The notes under the pieces were generated by a model, which was given only the letters and a program-made list of their open reading frames with translations, was not told the DNA's origin and did no database searches. This document shows positions 10,471-23,703 of a DNA stretch of 64,000 bases, piece by piece. The stretch spans positions 682,001 to 746,000 of the forward strand of contig JAIXMP010000014.1 of NCBI GenBank assembly GCA_025677815.1. Direction: 5' to 3'. The stretch's first letter is position 1. The number at the start of each line of letters is the position of its first letter. The stretch is from Phascolomyces articulosus (Eukaryota; Mucoromycota; Mucoromycetes; Mucorales; Lichtheimiaceae). Made by a program: the position numbers and the translations under genes.

Positions 10471-12355
10471 AAAATCCATCATCCCCTTTCCTCCCCCCCC
10501 AAAAAAAATATCAACTGTATTTCCATCATCTTTTTTTTTATTGCTTTTTTTTATTCTTTTTTATTATTGCTTCTTCGCACACAATACCTTTTTATATACA
10601 ACTAACCTCCCTCATGTATTTTCATTTTGCTTCTTTCGATATATACACCATACAACATACACAACAACATTTCATCATTTACCTTCTTTAAAACTATCAA
10701 AAAAGAAAAAAAAATCTTTTATATATATTGTAATGTATTAACAATGCATTTTTGCGTGTTCTTTTTTTTTATTATCTGATTATTATTTTTTATTATTTTT
10801 ATTATTATTATTTTATCTACATTTGGCGGGTTCACTTCTTTATTTCTTTTTTTTTAATTATAATTTTATATATAAAGTATATATATAAACAACCCTCAAA
10901 TTAACAATCATTATTCATTATTGTTATTATTTTATCCCGCGTGATGTTTAAGTTTCAGAACTTTGGGCGCAATGGAATCCTGGCACATGTGTCACATCTT
11001 TTCTCTCTCTCTGTTATAAATGTTTGTTACAAAAAAGTTTAAATTCTAATATCGTCCTGCTTTTATATACATATATATATATAAAAAAAGAGGAAAGGGG
11101 AAAAAAAGCCATGTGAGTTATGTAATAAGATCCTCTTTTTTTTCTTCTCATCCAACCCTTGTCAAATAGATTAGAAAGTGGATTTGATTGGCAATTCAAG
11201 TTTTTTTAAGGGTGTACTATGTAATATGTATCATATTAATAATAAAACGCGCCAGATGATAATCAACATCATAATAATGATGCTGATGAAATGTGATTTT
11301 TTATTTTTTTAACCCATGAATTTTTTTTTGACATGCAGGAAGTTGTTATTATTTTTTCCCGCAAAAAAAAAAAACGCCATTTCTATTCTTTGTATGGTAA
11401 AAAAGCGAATATAAAAAGGGAAAGAGAATTTTCTGAAACTTTTATAAAAAAGTCCCTCGTTTCTTGATAATGATACTAAATCATTACTTCTCACACACTC
11501 ACACATTAACATTTTTTTTTCGTTTGAACTCCTTTTTTTTTTCAAGTTACTAGAATTGACAACTTGTAGTTTGATGAAAAATGTCACAGAAAAAAAAATA
11601 CGCCACCTTCATCTAACCTTCGGTTATTTAATATCATAGCCCCCAAAAACCCTATCTATTTTTCTATCTATTTTTATCTATCGATCTTTCATTTATAATT
11701 GAATGGAATGAATATGCAAATAAAAGCACGTAATAACAAAAAAAAAAGTGACAACTGTGGGATTCGGAAAAAAAAACTTACTTATAAGTGTATATAAAAA
11801 TGGAATAAATTATAATAGTGCTTATGTTACAGATTATATGTACATGCAAACAAGATGGGGATGGATCATATCAGTGATCTTTAAATGATTTATTCTATGC
11901 ACCTCGCATTTTTTTTTTTTTTGTTGAGTTAGTGTACATAACACATATATACATAAGTGTATGTGTCACCTACCGGTTGCTCATTGTTGGGGTTTATCCC
12001 TATTTTAAACTGACAACAACAACACTGAGATTCACTTGAAATTGAATTTTATTTTACAAAAAAAAAATACTATTTATTATATATATATATGAGACAGACA
12101 GACAAAATAGAAAGAAAATATTTGTATATAAGTTGTTGTGACGTGTTGATGTAATTGTAAAAGTTGAAGAAAAAGTGTATAATATATATATACATATATA
12201 AATATGCGTTATTAAAATGTGTGTGTGTGCATGTAATATAATTCGAAATATGGTTGTTGCTGTTTTGTATATATTTGAAAATGAATTGGATGGAAGAGTG
12301 AGGAAATAATAGAAAAAAGGGAAATGATGTATTAAGAAGAAGGAAGGAAGGATAT
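10471..12355. other. Intergenic, AT-rich, no gene seen
   Basis: A 1.9-kb spacer between the CCCH gene and the 3' end of the condensin gene. It has many poly-A, poly-T and TA tracts and ORFs made of low-complexity residues only. No family motif or RNA gene was recognised. Confidence 0.55.
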
Positions 12356-13736
12356 TTATACATTTTGTATGATGGTGACTTCATTCAAGAAGTTTTCATT
12401 CATAGGTTCATCTCCTAATACAAAGTCATCTGGATCATAATCAGGATCTTCGGTATCATTTGTAGGTCGAGAAATAGTTAGGTTTCTTTCATTGGCTAAA
12501 TGTAATAAACAGATAAAACAAAATGGGACAGAAATATCCTTCATGGCTTTGACTGTATACATTTTACGTAATTCTTGAAGAATATCAGTAAATCGTTGAA
12601 TTCCTTGGACCGAATCATTGTTTGGTTGAACAGGTGTAGGAGAGGGTGTATCGGGCTAATGATTTGATTTTTTTTTATCAGTTGATCTGCATAAGATTAG
12701 ATATATATATATATAGAAAGAGGGAGATATTTACCTTGGCTACTGTCAATGCCTTCCATAAATTATCCTTTAATTTCTTCACATCCACACGTTTTGCCGT
12801 ACGAGCATAATTGACATATAAAGGTTTTGTCTTCTTTAATCGATGATTAGTAATAAGGACATCACCATAAAGATGTGAATTTTCTAGATCATCATAGGCA
12901 TCATAAAAGGAATCTTGGAAATATGATGGATCTTCAAGTGTATTAAGAGCAGCTGTATAAAAGATGAAAAAAAAAGTTTTTAGTTATGAATTTAACCAAA
13001 ATACTAATAAAAAAGTGAAAGGAGAGGAGAAAAAAAAAAGACTTACAAGTATTTTCTTGTGTATCTGCTTGTGTTTGATTAGGTTCTTCAGGTGTATTTT
13101 CCGCCTGTTGATCTGCCCAGTATTGTGTATCAGGTCCAACATCATAATCATCCATACCTGGATCATAATCTATACGTGAAAAAAAAATCATCACTTAGTA
13201 TCCTGAGTCTAGTCCTTATGTCCTTTCCTTTCTCATTCCATATCTAATGTATATATGGAATATATCCATACCATATTGTTGATCATCTTCTTGAGTAGCA
13301 CTTGCTTGATCTACTGATGCAGCTGGCTCCGTTGGTTGAACTGGGTTTTTCTTGCTTCTCATCTAAAATAATTATCAGCTTCCACCATCAAATAATTCAC
13401 TCCATCACTACACAACAAGGGAGACTTACCGAGAATGTAGGTTTTAAGAACAATTTTAATAATTGTTTGGATGAGAAATGCATATCGTTTGGTAACAAAT
13501 GATTATCTTCCTTGGCTGCTGATTCTTGAACACTGGACATGCTAATTTTAGTTCGTTTGTCGGTTGCAAATAAGACATCTTCATCTATATCTTCACCAGC
13601 AATGAAATCAATTTGGAAGGCTTGTCTTTGTTTCTTTCGTGATTTTTCAGCACCATCCGCTTCACCCGCTTCTTGTTGTGCTGCTTCTTTTTCTTGAGCC
13701 GCTATGAAATGAAATAAGACAAAAAAAGTATGAATA

Positions 13737-13784
<48 letters not shown>

Positions 13785-15917
13785 TGATTTATTCTTCATC
13801 GCATACACATCCAAACCATTTTTTTTTAAAAAAAAAGTATAATTCAATTACCTCTTGAAACAGGTCGTCGTAATTTCCAATGTTCAGGACCAGCCCAATT
13901 TTTACCAAATGTAGAATCAAAGTAACTAAACATATTGCTACCATCCCCACCTGTCATTGCACTCATAAAATCAAGGGTATCCAAAGGATTTTGATTTTCA
14001 TTCAAACGTCCTTGTTCATCCTCTTCTTGACCAGCTTCTGCCCCTGTACCATCAACACCTTCTTCATTGCCTTCACCAAATGGTACATCATTGATACCAT
14101 CCATCAAAGGTGCATCCTCTCCATAATCAAAGAAATCATCCATGCCGTCATAATCAGGTTCTGGATTGTAATCCATGGAAGAAGGTTCAATATCATTGGA
14201 AGATGCATTCGTTATTGTTGCTGCTTTTGTTGTTGTATCCACAGGATTCTCTAATTGTTCAGCAGCGTTTTCAAGATCAGGCATACTGGAATCTGCATCC
14301 GAGAAAAAGTTATAACCATGTAATGTTGGACAGATTTGTAATGCACCAATGATTTCCGCAGAAGGTGCTCTGGCTGTAGATAGATACAAACAAACAATCC
14401 CAATGTCAATCAATATTGCTCTTGTGTCTCTTTTATTTTTATTTTTTTTACCTCGTAATCGTGATATTTCTACCAAACTATCCTTTTCTTCTTTAACGGG
14501 TTGTTGATCTTTTGTCGTTTCTACCTCTTGCTCATTGGTTTGTTGGCTTTCATCATTGTTCGTTTTAGCTTCATTCGTAATCGTATCATTGGTTGCATCA
14601 ATATCCATTAAATCTCCTTCTTCGGTCACTGCTGCTTTATCTGTTGTTTCTTGATCGTCTTCTTTTTCTTTTTCGGATGATTCAGTTTCCTCTTGATCAT
14701 CTTTTTTCTCTTTACTTTCTTCTTCTTCCTCTTCATCGTCCTTTTTCTTCTGACCTTCTTGTTCCTCCTCATTTTCATCTTTCTCATGATCCATTTTCTC
14801 TTCTTCAGTAGACAATGGTGGTTGTTGTTTATCAGGAACAGGTCCAGCACTACTAGCATCAGAGGCATCGAAAATAATCTTACAATCACGATCAATAGTC
14901 AAATGGTTTAATAGTAAACCACGCGCACCACCTTCATCAAAGTCAGCCGAAGTCTTTTTAAACAATGGATCGACAGCGAAATCAAGATCGAATTTTTTCA
15001 ATGCAATGGATGAAAAGTCTTTTAATAAGGTACTTTCGGCACGATTACCCTATCATTCATATTGAATATATATGAACAAAATAAAAATCATAATGAATAA
15101 ACCAAATGATATGAATGTATATATCTTGATCATTCTTTTTTTTTTTAATTACCCTTCTTCGTGTTCTTCGTTCTGGCGCATCTCCTGATCTATGTGCATC
15201 GTCGTCGTCGTCGTCTCCAGCTAATTTTTTTTTACAAGTATAAAATGAATATCTTCTGTACAGGAGAGAGAGAGAGAAAAAAAAAGGGAGAAATCATGGT
15301 TTTTTTTTCTAACCTGCACTATCAGCTAATCCACTGAGTAATTTTCCAGTTTCAGTAGCTACGGAATCGACTCTGGAAGTATAAATTTTTACACAACCAT
15401 CAAGAGTACAAGAAGCCTTTTGAAAGTTGATGGTATCACCATCACGTAAAAAGGTCATTTCGTGAAAATAATCGATCAGTGCAAAGTTCCAAGTATTATT
15501 CGCATTGACTTTCTATAGAAACAATTATTTTTTTTTGTTGGGTTCATTTGAATAAAAATAAGGATGGAGTCAATATCAATATCTCTTTTTCTCTCTCTTC
15601 CCCTCTGGCATTTTTTTTTGTCAAGTTACATTATCGGTACACATTTTGATCCATTCTTCAAAATTGGAATACATTTGTTCTGGAGTTAATGATGCAGCTG
15701 CTGGAACTTCTACTGCTGGCATAGCGGTAATGGATGGAGAAGAGGTAGCTTGAGAGGATTCAGCTGCTGAAGAAGTATCGGATTCAATAGAATTGCCTTG
15801 TTGACGACGCATAACTTGTTTTGCAAGTCGTTCTCGTTGTAAAGTGTTTTTATTACGTTGACTAGGTCGATCGTTTCGTTGACGATGATTGGTTGATTTT
15901 AAAGGTGATCGTGTCAT
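12356..15917 (-). CDS. BRN1: Condensin complex subunit 2 (kleisin, Barren/NCAPH family)
   Basis: The kleisin subunit bridges the SMC2-SMC4 heads of condensin and is needed for mitotic chromosome compaction. Ten exons on the reverse strand: 15917-15630, 15512-15314, 15220-15153, 15049-14452, 14373-13852, 13701-13430, 13362-13272, 13169-13047, 12952-12735, 12655-12356, giving 892 residues (usual length 700-780). Family stretches are clear: EQMYSNFEEWIKMCTDN with NANNTWNFALIDYFHEM, ASCTLDGCVKIYTSRVDSVA and KKFDLDFAVDPLFKKTSADF near the N-terminus, DYDPGMDDYDVG-type acidic motifs in the middle, and YVNYARTAKRVDVKKLKDNL with ISVPFCFICLLHLANERNL at the C-terminal winged-helix end that binds SMC. 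The extra length comes mainly from a Glu/Lys-rich insertion in exon 4. One intron carries a 42-nt AT repeat. An ACGCGT lies about 140 nt upstream. Confidence 0.93.
13739..13780. repeat. (AT)n microsatellite
   Basis: About 21 AT units in the condensin intron between exons ending at 13852 and starting at 13701. Likely length-polymorphic. Confidence 0.9.
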
Positions 15918-16322
15918 TATGTATAATGCATACGGTTTTTGTTTATATGTGTGGTGAAAGTAGAAAGATATATAAAAAAGAGCAAAAGTTGTAATAGGGA
16001 TTTGTTGTATTAAAAAAAAAGTGAAAAAAGGTACAACAAAGGAAAAAAAGTTAGTTCACGCGTGTAGCGTGTTTAATACCTACTACTCCGAATTCAGTCA
16101 ATTTGATAGGATTACTAACTATGGGATATGGGAGGCATAATTTTTTTTATTATTTTGTTAAGCGATTACTACTACAATGAATATACAATTGATATAATAT
16201 GAACATGTGGGTGTTTCTGATTTTGGCCATTGAGGAAGAACATGTTTTGAAAAAAGAACAATAATTATATAGGCATATTGGAAGGTTTTGATGTTATTCA
16301 GGCACTGTATATACTATTTTGT
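15918..16322. other. Intergenic between condensin and the Zn2Cys6-like gene
   Basis: About 400 nt. It holds an ACGCGTG element at 16058-16064, close to GTAGCGTG, and otherwise poly-A/T sequence. No gene seen. Confidence 0.5.
16058..16063. promoter_or_regulatory. ACGCGT element upstream of condensin subunit 2
   Basis: The palindromic ACGCGT core sits 141 nt before the condensin start codon. MBF-bound MluI boxes drive G1/S genes in yeasts; use here is an inference. Confidence 0.4.
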
Positions 16323-17380
16323 TCAATTGGATTCAATATCAGAAATATCAGAAACAACTTGTTGTGGATCCTCGTTATTCTTGTTTTGAGTGGAACGAAG
16401 GGTAGAAGTATTCGGGTCATAGTTTCTTAATGTCTATCATGGACAAGATGAAAAAGATGGATTATTATTATTATTATTATGTATGTCATCATGACGAAAA
16501 TATTTGAAAAAAAATAATACCTTAAGAGTGACAGGTCGAAAACGACGTACAAAGTCTTTTGCATACTTTACTTTTTCATGACCTTTTTCTTCTTTCAGAA
16601 GAATTTCATCTTGATATTCGAGCACTTGAAGTGCCCAATAATACTAAGATATAAATTATTTAAAAAGTTATCGATGATCAACATACTACCCCCACCAAGG
16701 GATGGGTACATTATATAAAATTATTACCCGAAGAAAATAATGCTTAAAATCGTCAGGAACGATGAGTTTTCCCAGTGGGTCTGGAACAACATTCATTTTC
16801 TTATGGTTAATCTTTTCAGGCTGAGGTGTCATCACACATGAAATGTGCCTATCAACACATGCCTTGCATCTTCTGAGTCTTGCTTTTGGTCCACGACATT
16901 CAAAGTAACAGAATCTGTGACCTTCAACACATCCATAACAAACATTACTAGGTTGGATGTCTATATTATTTTATAAATGATAGTGAGTATCTGCTGTCTG
17001 CCATGTGTTCATCATGTGTGTCAATTTGACACAAATTGATTATTTTTTTTTTTTACACGTAGTTAGGGTGAATGTGCGAGACACGTACGGTTGTATACTA
17101 CTTCTGGACGACCTCCTCTTTTTTTATCGACGCAAATTAATGGAAGATTTTCTGGTTCGATACGAGGGGTACGTTGTACGATATTTGAATACCTTAATGT
17201 TATGGGACGGAGGGTTGTCAATTTTGATGTTGGTGGGTTTGATAGATGCGAGGAACAAGGTGCTTTTTTCAATTTATAACGACGATAATGTGAGGGTTTT
17301 TGGGAGGATGAAGGCGGACCCGGAGGTTGAGTAAAACCATAATCTTTATCATCCGGGAAAATTATGGAAGTTTTGATCAT
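16323..17380 (-). CDS. Zn2Cys6-like protein of unknown function
   Basis: Exons on the reverse strand: 17380-17089, 16960-16728, 16643-16521, 16433-16323, giving 252 residues with all phases consistent. Residues 105-139 contain the cysteine pattern C-x2-C-x6-C-x13-C-x2-C-x6-C (CYGCVEGHRFC, then CKACVDRHISC), the spacing of a fungal Zn(II)2Cys6 binuclear cluster, with an additional cysteine in the middle loop (FECRGPK). The cluster is in mid-protein rather than at the N-terminus. Before it is a Pro/Ser/basic segment and GGRPEVVYN; after it is a conserved-looking helical part (DDFKHYFLRYYWALQVLEYQ). Upstream in-frame ATGs exist as far as 17554, but a poly-T tract between them looks like the untranslated leader, so 17380 is preferred. 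A DNA-binding role is plausible but unproven. Confidence 0.65.
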
Positions 17381-17554
17381 GATGACAGACGTAGTCGTCA
17401 AAAAAAAAAAAAAAGAGAAAAAGAGAAAAAATATCAGCGCAGTTTGGTTGTTTCTTTTTCTGGAAGTGTTTGTATTTTTAGGGGTTGTAACAACAGTTAA
17501 ACTTGATTCTTCTATTACATATTCCCCAACACTCCTGTTATCTATTACAGACAT

Positions 17555-20500
17555 GAATCTTTTATTTATTTATAATCTTCTTTTTTCTGTACTTAATAAC
17601 ACTAACAGTTAAGTAAAAGGATTACTTTATTTCGATGGGTCACATGAATTCATGTTCTATAAAACTGTGTCACCTTTACGTACCAAAGCTCATATTATGA
17701 TCATGATGAAGGTCAATATTATATATAATATAAAGGTATAAAGGAACAGTGCCAGTTTTATGTTCTTACTATTACTATTATTTCTGACTCTACGTATACG
17801 ACTATTGTTTGATGCCAGATAAATGTTTGTATTATAATATACCTATATTATGTGGTAGCAATTACTAGAATTTCATACCTAAAAAAATGAACAGAAGATA
17901 CTACGTGCAAATCTATGATCTATATGAAAATAAGTGAAATAGACATTTGTTGTATGAAAAAAAAAAAAAAAAACAGAAACAAAAACAAAAACAAAAACAA
18001 AAGAATAAAAGCTATTCCCTTTGATATGCCAATATTACGTGAAATTTATATAAATGTTGCTCATCCTGGTCATAATCTGACCTGTGAATAATAAGATTGC
18101 TTCTCGAGGGTGTACGATTTGACTGCTGCCTTTACATGTTGACCAGTGAATAACGCGTAGATGGAAACAGCACTATTATTACCTCTTACAGTAAAAGGTT
18201 ATGCAAGTTAAAAATTGGTAATGGTTAAACATATCTTCTGTATCAAATGTTACTTAAAACATACCACTGTTTGAAATATTAACGAAAGTTGAAAGAGTAT
18301 TTTGACCAGCAGAATCATTTGATGAATTCCATTAAAAAAATAAATTATACAGAATTGTTTCTTTAGATTTAATGGACAATAAAAATGAAAATATATTAAA
18401 ATATAGTGTTATTGTCGAAAGTAAAGATTCCGCTTGTATTTGATATTATAATACTATTGATTCTCATCGTGGTAAAGATAGATCTCATGCTCATGGTGCC
18501 CAGTCGTTGTTTTTTCCTCTTTTTGTTTTTTCAAATGTCGCAAAAGAGTCTGCACAGCTTCAGCTTTTTCACGGATGTACATTTTTGAAATAATAATGTA
18601 TATCGCGAGTAGTATTCCATCATAGATACGACCATTGGAATATAGCAGTAACTTCTGATTGTTTATATGGTTTATTGTATCGACAGCTCCACTATATACA
18701 GTCGGTCTCAACCAAGAACAATTAATAGGGGTGAAGCCATTTGAACCTTTGCGCTCGATGCAGAATTTTGGTAACCTGATTTCTTTGGAAATCACTGCTT
18801 ATGATATATTTGGTGATTACTCTTGTAAAAAGTGTGGGCTAATTGTTGACTATACAAGTTTTTGGTTAAAAAAGAAGGTCAATTCTATTTTCTACTATTG
18901 GAGAGACGATGGAGAGGAAGAATGTATCATAAATCTAGTAGAATATATGCAGATTGAAAAGATACTACGCCTTTAATGTAATGAAATTTGATCTGTTCAA
19001 TAAAATATTTCAAATTAAAAATTCAAACCAATGATGGTCCCAAAACCAAGTTGTTCTTGATATAGTTCTTTGATTCGGTCATCATTTTTTTTTTTCAGTC
19101 GGATTTAGTTGTGGGGGACAAGGGGAGAGAAAGTACTATTTGCGGTGTAATTTTTCATAAAGTGCCATATGAAAAGAAACCTGATCCATAACATTAAACA
19201 TTATTGGCAGTGAATTGTCCCTACGTATATAGTATTTCGCACAGACTTCTTCAGAAAACAGTCAGTGATTCTGCTATTTTTAACAACAATGGGGAAAGGA
19301 CTTAATTGTGTTTTTGACACTGCTGTTGATTTTTTGCCAATGATTTCAAATCTCCAAAATTCACAAAAACCCAGATTTGTCGATAGCTGATATCACCTGA
19401 TAAAAGTTCTTGTTCCCAAGGAGATATAGATGCTAAAACTGCATTATTTGCCAGCTTATAGTCAGACATACATGAAGTAGGAAGATGGGGAATAGATGAT
19501 ACGGACTGTTCTTTATCAAGGTTCCTTCGTGTTAGTTTTAGCAAGATGATGGTTTCCCAAAACAGAGAGTGAAATAGAAAAGACCCAATAAAAAAATGTG
19601 CTTCAAGTATGGGAAATTTTACTATCGTGTTTTATTGTTTTGAATGGATTTTGTCTCGAAAATTCATGTTTCCTCTTAATACTGTGTGCCCTCTGCATGG
19701 TTTAGGAGTAATGCGACTATCACTACGATAACTTCCAGCAGCGTCGTGGCCAGTAGCTGAGTAGAGAATGTTTTTTGGAATTTGCTACAACTACTGGGGC
19801 TCGCTCACCATCTATTTGTGGATGAATTTTATGTTTAACAAGTTCATGACGTTTTTTCAAAGAGATGATGCGACGAGAAGACACGACTACTGTTTTTTTT
19901 ATAAGATAAAAAAAAAAGAAATGATAAACTACTTGTTTATATATAAATAATGGTGATCTTTTGTAAATAAAGAAAAAATAAAACATAAAAAAATCATTTT
20001 CATATATTATGCGTGAAAATCACGACATGGATATAAAAAACGAGGACAGGTATGATTGAGAAGACATTTTCAGCATAAAGAAGTATATATAGTTTGTATT
20101 ATTCAACATTTTAAATAGGAGATTGTTTGTGAGGTTGAATCGAAGCAGAAGAAACGTAATCACGGTGTACGTAACAGGTAATCTGTTTTAAGAGACTTAA
20201 ATAGGTCGGGCAACATAGGATATGTACTTTATAATCATTTATATTTGATGGTGTTACTGTCGTACGAGAGATCTTGAGTGAGGGAGAGAGATGTTCTTTG
20301 CCGGAGATACAGCTGCTTTCACTGGGAGTACTGGTCATTGTTTTATATCCGATGGTCTATGGTTGTGTGGATATTGTATCATTATTCATACTTAGAAAAA
20401 GTTTCCAAGATATGATCAAGCTGAGAATTTTCTACATATTATTACTACTGGCACCTATATAAAGTTCGTCCCATTCCATTAGATTAACAACAACGCGTTG

Positions 20501-21476
20501 TTATTTACACAGAGGAGAGTATATTTTACAAGAAAGAATACAAAAAATCTATAAAATAAGCATTATTAATTAATCTAATCTAATATATTATTTCTGTATA
20601 ATAATTTGAAAAAGAAAGTTTTATCACAGATACGTAAAAAGTAGTAAGTTCATGACTATTATTATAAATCTTAGTCCTTCATCAATCATCTACAACATCT
20701 AGCACTTGCTTCATTCTAATCTATGATATAATAATTGGTGATAGGTTTTTGTTTTATATTCGTATACATATATGTTGCTATGGTGTCCTAAAATACTTTA
20801 GCATCTCATAAAGAACTGTTTTCCTGTTTTTGTTTTACGTATCGAAATAAGGTCCCCTGCATTTGAATAGGGCGTTCCTGATTTGGAACTTGTGTATCGT
20901 CTTGGACTCCATGTACATCGTGCTACTATTGCTTTTACATTTATGGTTTCTTTGTTTTCGCAACTGTATGAGTTATGCTATGCATAGCGAATAGTTAATA
21001 GTAAAGCAATATTTAACGATATATCGACATCATTTTAATGAACTGGGCATCATTAATGTATAACGTCTGTCATTATTCAGGTTTGGAATAAACTTTTTCC
21101 AGATGTTACACTATCCCAAAACAGGATGAGAAGAATATTAAGCATTGGCTTATGTACTTTTCGTACTACTTGGGTTTAGCAAATAACAAACATCATTTTT
21201 ATAGTTCTGATGTTCATTCTCACATTTTTTTTATCTTTTTATCTTTTTTATTATTATTATTTTTTGGTCAACCACTATCAGGAACATTTTTTAATACTAA
21301 GCCATTGTTTTCCTATTTAATATCAAGCAACTTTTGATATATCACGAAAAAACTTCGAAAAGAAAACAACGAAATCAAGGTAACCAACATCAAGTTATTT
21401 TTTTGAGACCTTCCTTATTATTTTTGCATAGATAATAACTTTTTTCTCCAAAAAATGAAAAATTTCAAAAAGAAAT
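17555..21476. other. Gene-poor accessory stretch, about 3.9 kb
   Basis: No gene can be supported firmly. Candidate remnants are a reverse-strand frame at 18454-18795 containing a hydrophobic segment (DGILLAIYIIISKMYI), a reverse frame at 19302-19544, a forward frame at 18659-18976 and a reverse frame at 20111-20338. None shows a known domain or clear splice partners. A CAAAAA tandem repeat lies at about 17965-18001. This may be old duplicated accessory DNA, as in the window's other gene-poor parts. Confidence 0.45.
20111..20338 (-). CDS. Possible small protein, unknown
   Basis: An uninterrupted 75-codon frame starting at ATG 20338 with mixed composition (TTVTPSNINDYKVHILCCPT) that is not low complexity, unlike most spurious frames here. 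No signal peptide, domain or homologous pattern was recognised. Listed only because it is the most protein-like frame in a 4-kb gap. Confidence 0.2.
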   Translation of the reverse strand: MTSTPSESSCISGKEHLSPSLKISRTTVTPSNINDYKVHILCCPTYLSLLKQITCYVHRDYVSSASIQPHKQSPI

Positions 21477-23216
21477 ATGTACATTACCTATTGCCGCAAC
21501 CAAAGATCACTAAATGTAAAGGATACTACACAGTATCGACGTGACGCCACTGCAGGAGAATATCGACCCACATGCCTCATTCGTGTTTCAGATTGGAAGA
21601 AAGTCCCAGGCAAACAAGTAGAGACTGGCTATTGTGCTCTCTCCTATGTTTGGGAACAATCTGGAGATGTTGTACAAAAAGAAAACGGTGAATATGACTG
21701 CATTGACAATGGTAGACATTGTATTGTTGAAGGATATGATATGGGCAAGAATGGATTTTCTCCAACAGATGAGGAGGAAAATAAATTTGAAGTCCAGCTT
21801 TCTCCATCCACCAGGAGCAAGGCTGCTATAAAACATGTAACGTACGAAGAGCTTCTTCAACAAATATGCAAAGATTTCGAAATCGAATATTTGTGGTACG
21901 ATAAAATATGCATTGATCAATCTGACGATGAAATCAAACTACGAGAAATCAAACAAATGAATAAGATCTACAGCAATGCATGTTATACCGTGGCAATTGT
22001 ACCTGAAGTCCATATTTATGATCCAAAAGATTTTGATACTATCAACCCACTGCGTGACGCCACAGAATCAAGCATAAAAGCTTGGGCTGATATGGGACAA
22101 AGATCACTTTGGTGGAAACGAAGTTGGACATTAGAAGAAACAATGTCATCAAAACGTATATTAGTGGTTGGGACAGATACTCATTTCTGGCAGCATAGTC
22201 TTCAGACGTGTGATATACCTACGACATACGACGACTTTTCAGCTTGTATGCTTGATTTTGCTAACCAACAACGAGGAGGAGGAAGTGTCAATCAAGCACT
22301 TGGTCAAGCCCATTATCGAACGAGTTCAAAGGAACATGACAAGATTTTTTCTTTGGCCAACATTTTTCCCGATATATTTAAAAATATGGAAATCAACTAT
22401 AAAATCAATATTAAAACAACCTTCCATCACTTTTATCAGACCATTGCAACACATGACCTATCCATTCTTTGTTTTGGTTCGAGACTCTCTTGCGATGGTG
22501 AGGAAATTATAGTCACTACAATGAAGAATCATAATCTACCTTCATGGACTGGTGTTTCCGGGATACATCTCTATTATCATGTTGCCACTACAACCACATG
22601 GCTTCAACACCAGCATTATATCTGTGATGATATGCTTCTTCACATTTCAACCAAACATTACAAGACACTATCGGTTGTACCATATGATTGTGGATGCTTC
22701 TCACCTTTATCTCACGATAAACATCAATGGGACCAACAGATTGAAAAGTTTGAGAAGCGGTGGAAAGCGAGCGGTCTATCCAATACAGTTGAAGAGGATA
22801 CTGCTTTAATAGATTGGGCAATTAAAATGAGAAATACTTTAGATTGTTTCGCTACTCATTATTATCAACCACAAGATGCTCCCGTCACACAAGCAAGACC
22901 ACTCTCGTTGACTGAAGATTGCGATGAATGCATCATTTTACCTGTTTTGTTCAAATCCTATAGTTTACTTATTAAGAAGGTGGAGGAGTCACCATCATTA
23001 TATCTTTTTGATAGTTATTCATATGACTATTTCCTTCCTGTATTCAAGAAATATGTGGATGCTGCAAACGACACAAAAGAACGGTACAAGGCCATTGGTG
23101 TTTATTATCTTGGAGATCCAAATGATGGAGATCTCAGTTCAGATGATCCAGATGAAATTTTAAGCTCGATTTTTGGAGATGTCCATAGCGAAGCAAAAGA
23201 GTTTAATATTCGGTAG
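21477..23216 (+). CDS. HET-domain protein
   Basis: A single-exon gene of 579 residues. The HET domain is recognisable from its three blocks: YCALSYVWEQ at residues 52-61, EYLWYDKICIDQSDDEIKLR at about 137-156 with the following KQMNKIYSNA, and WWKRSWTLEE at about 212-221. HET domains are distantly TIR-like and trigger cell death in heterokaryon incompatibility in Ascomycota; their role in Mucoromycota is not established. The C-terminal 350 residues show no domain I recognise. A damaged paralogue lies at the right end of the window, and even the 40 nt before both start codons are similar, which points to duplication of a larger unit. The first ATG of the frame is shared by both copies and is taken as the start. 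Confidence 0.8.
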   Translation: MYITYCRNQRSLNVKDTTQYRRDATAGEYRPTCLIRVSDWKKVPGKQVETGYCALSYVWEQSGDVVQKENGEYDCIDNGRHCIVEGYDMGKNGFSPTDEEENKFEVQLSPSTRSKAAIKHVTYEELLQQICKDFEIEYLWYDKICIDQSDDEIKLREIKQMNKIYSNACYTVAIVPEVHIYDPKDFDTINPLRDATESSIKAWADMGQRSLWWKRSWTLEETMSSKRILVVGTDTHFWQHSLQTCDIPTTYDDFSACMLDFANQQRGGGSVNQALGQAHYRTSSKEHDKIFSLANIFPDIFKNMEINYKINIKTTFHHFYQTIATHDLSILCFGSRLSCDGEEIIVTTMKNHNLPSWTGVSGIHLYYHVATTTTWLQHQHYICDDMLLHISTKHYKTLSVVPYDCGCFSPLSHDKHQWDQQIEKFEKRWKASGLSNTVEEDTALIDWAIKMRNTLDCFATHYYQPQDAPVTQARPLSLTEDCDECIILPVLFKSYSLLIKKVEESPSLYLFDSYSYDYFLPVFKKYVDAANDTKERYKAIGVYYLGDPNDGDLSSDDPDEILSSIFGDVHSEAKEFNIR

Positions 23217-23703
23217 AATTCCATGTATTATTTAAAAGCAAACAAATGTACATAGTATCCTATTTTTTTTTTAAAAAAAAAATAGAAAATATAACAAACA
23301 TAATATTATAGCATGTTATATTACTGTGGAGGATACAAACACTTTATTTGTTTATAAAAATATAATGCCTACGTAATATTTTAAAGGTTGTTAAATTCAA
23401 TAACATATATTATATATTATATATATTTATTAATTAAATATAATATTTTTTGATATTTATAAAAGGTAATTTATTTTTCACTGTTTAACATAATATATAT
23501 ATAAAAAGAAGAGTGGAATTGACCCTGTGGAGGGAGGAGTGTATGGGAATAAGTGACGAATGGATAGGATTTTTTTTTTTTACAATAAATCATCAACACA
23601 CGTTCTTCTTGCATCCCACAAATGTAACGAAAATCATACAGTCAAGTAATTGGAGGATGAAAAAAAAAGACAGTTATATATTGTTTCCTTTTTTTTTTCT
23701 TAG
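23217..23703. other. Intergenic, AT-rich
   Basis: Tail of the HET gene region, with long TA-rich sequence (23401-23510). No gene seen. Confidence 0.5.

Noticed and set aside
10307..10741. Forward frame downstream and overlapping the CCCH gene
   Set aside because: Out-of-frame low-complexity reading of the 3' UTR.
18454..18795. Reverse-strand frame with a hydrophobic helix that first suggested an ankyrin or membrane protein
   Set aside because: No repeat consensus and no splice partners; kept only as part of the gene-poor description.
19302..19544. SISPWEQELLSGDIS considered as a retroelement RNase H or reverse transcriptase remnant
   Set aside because: Only a few residues fit and no neighbouring pol motif was found.
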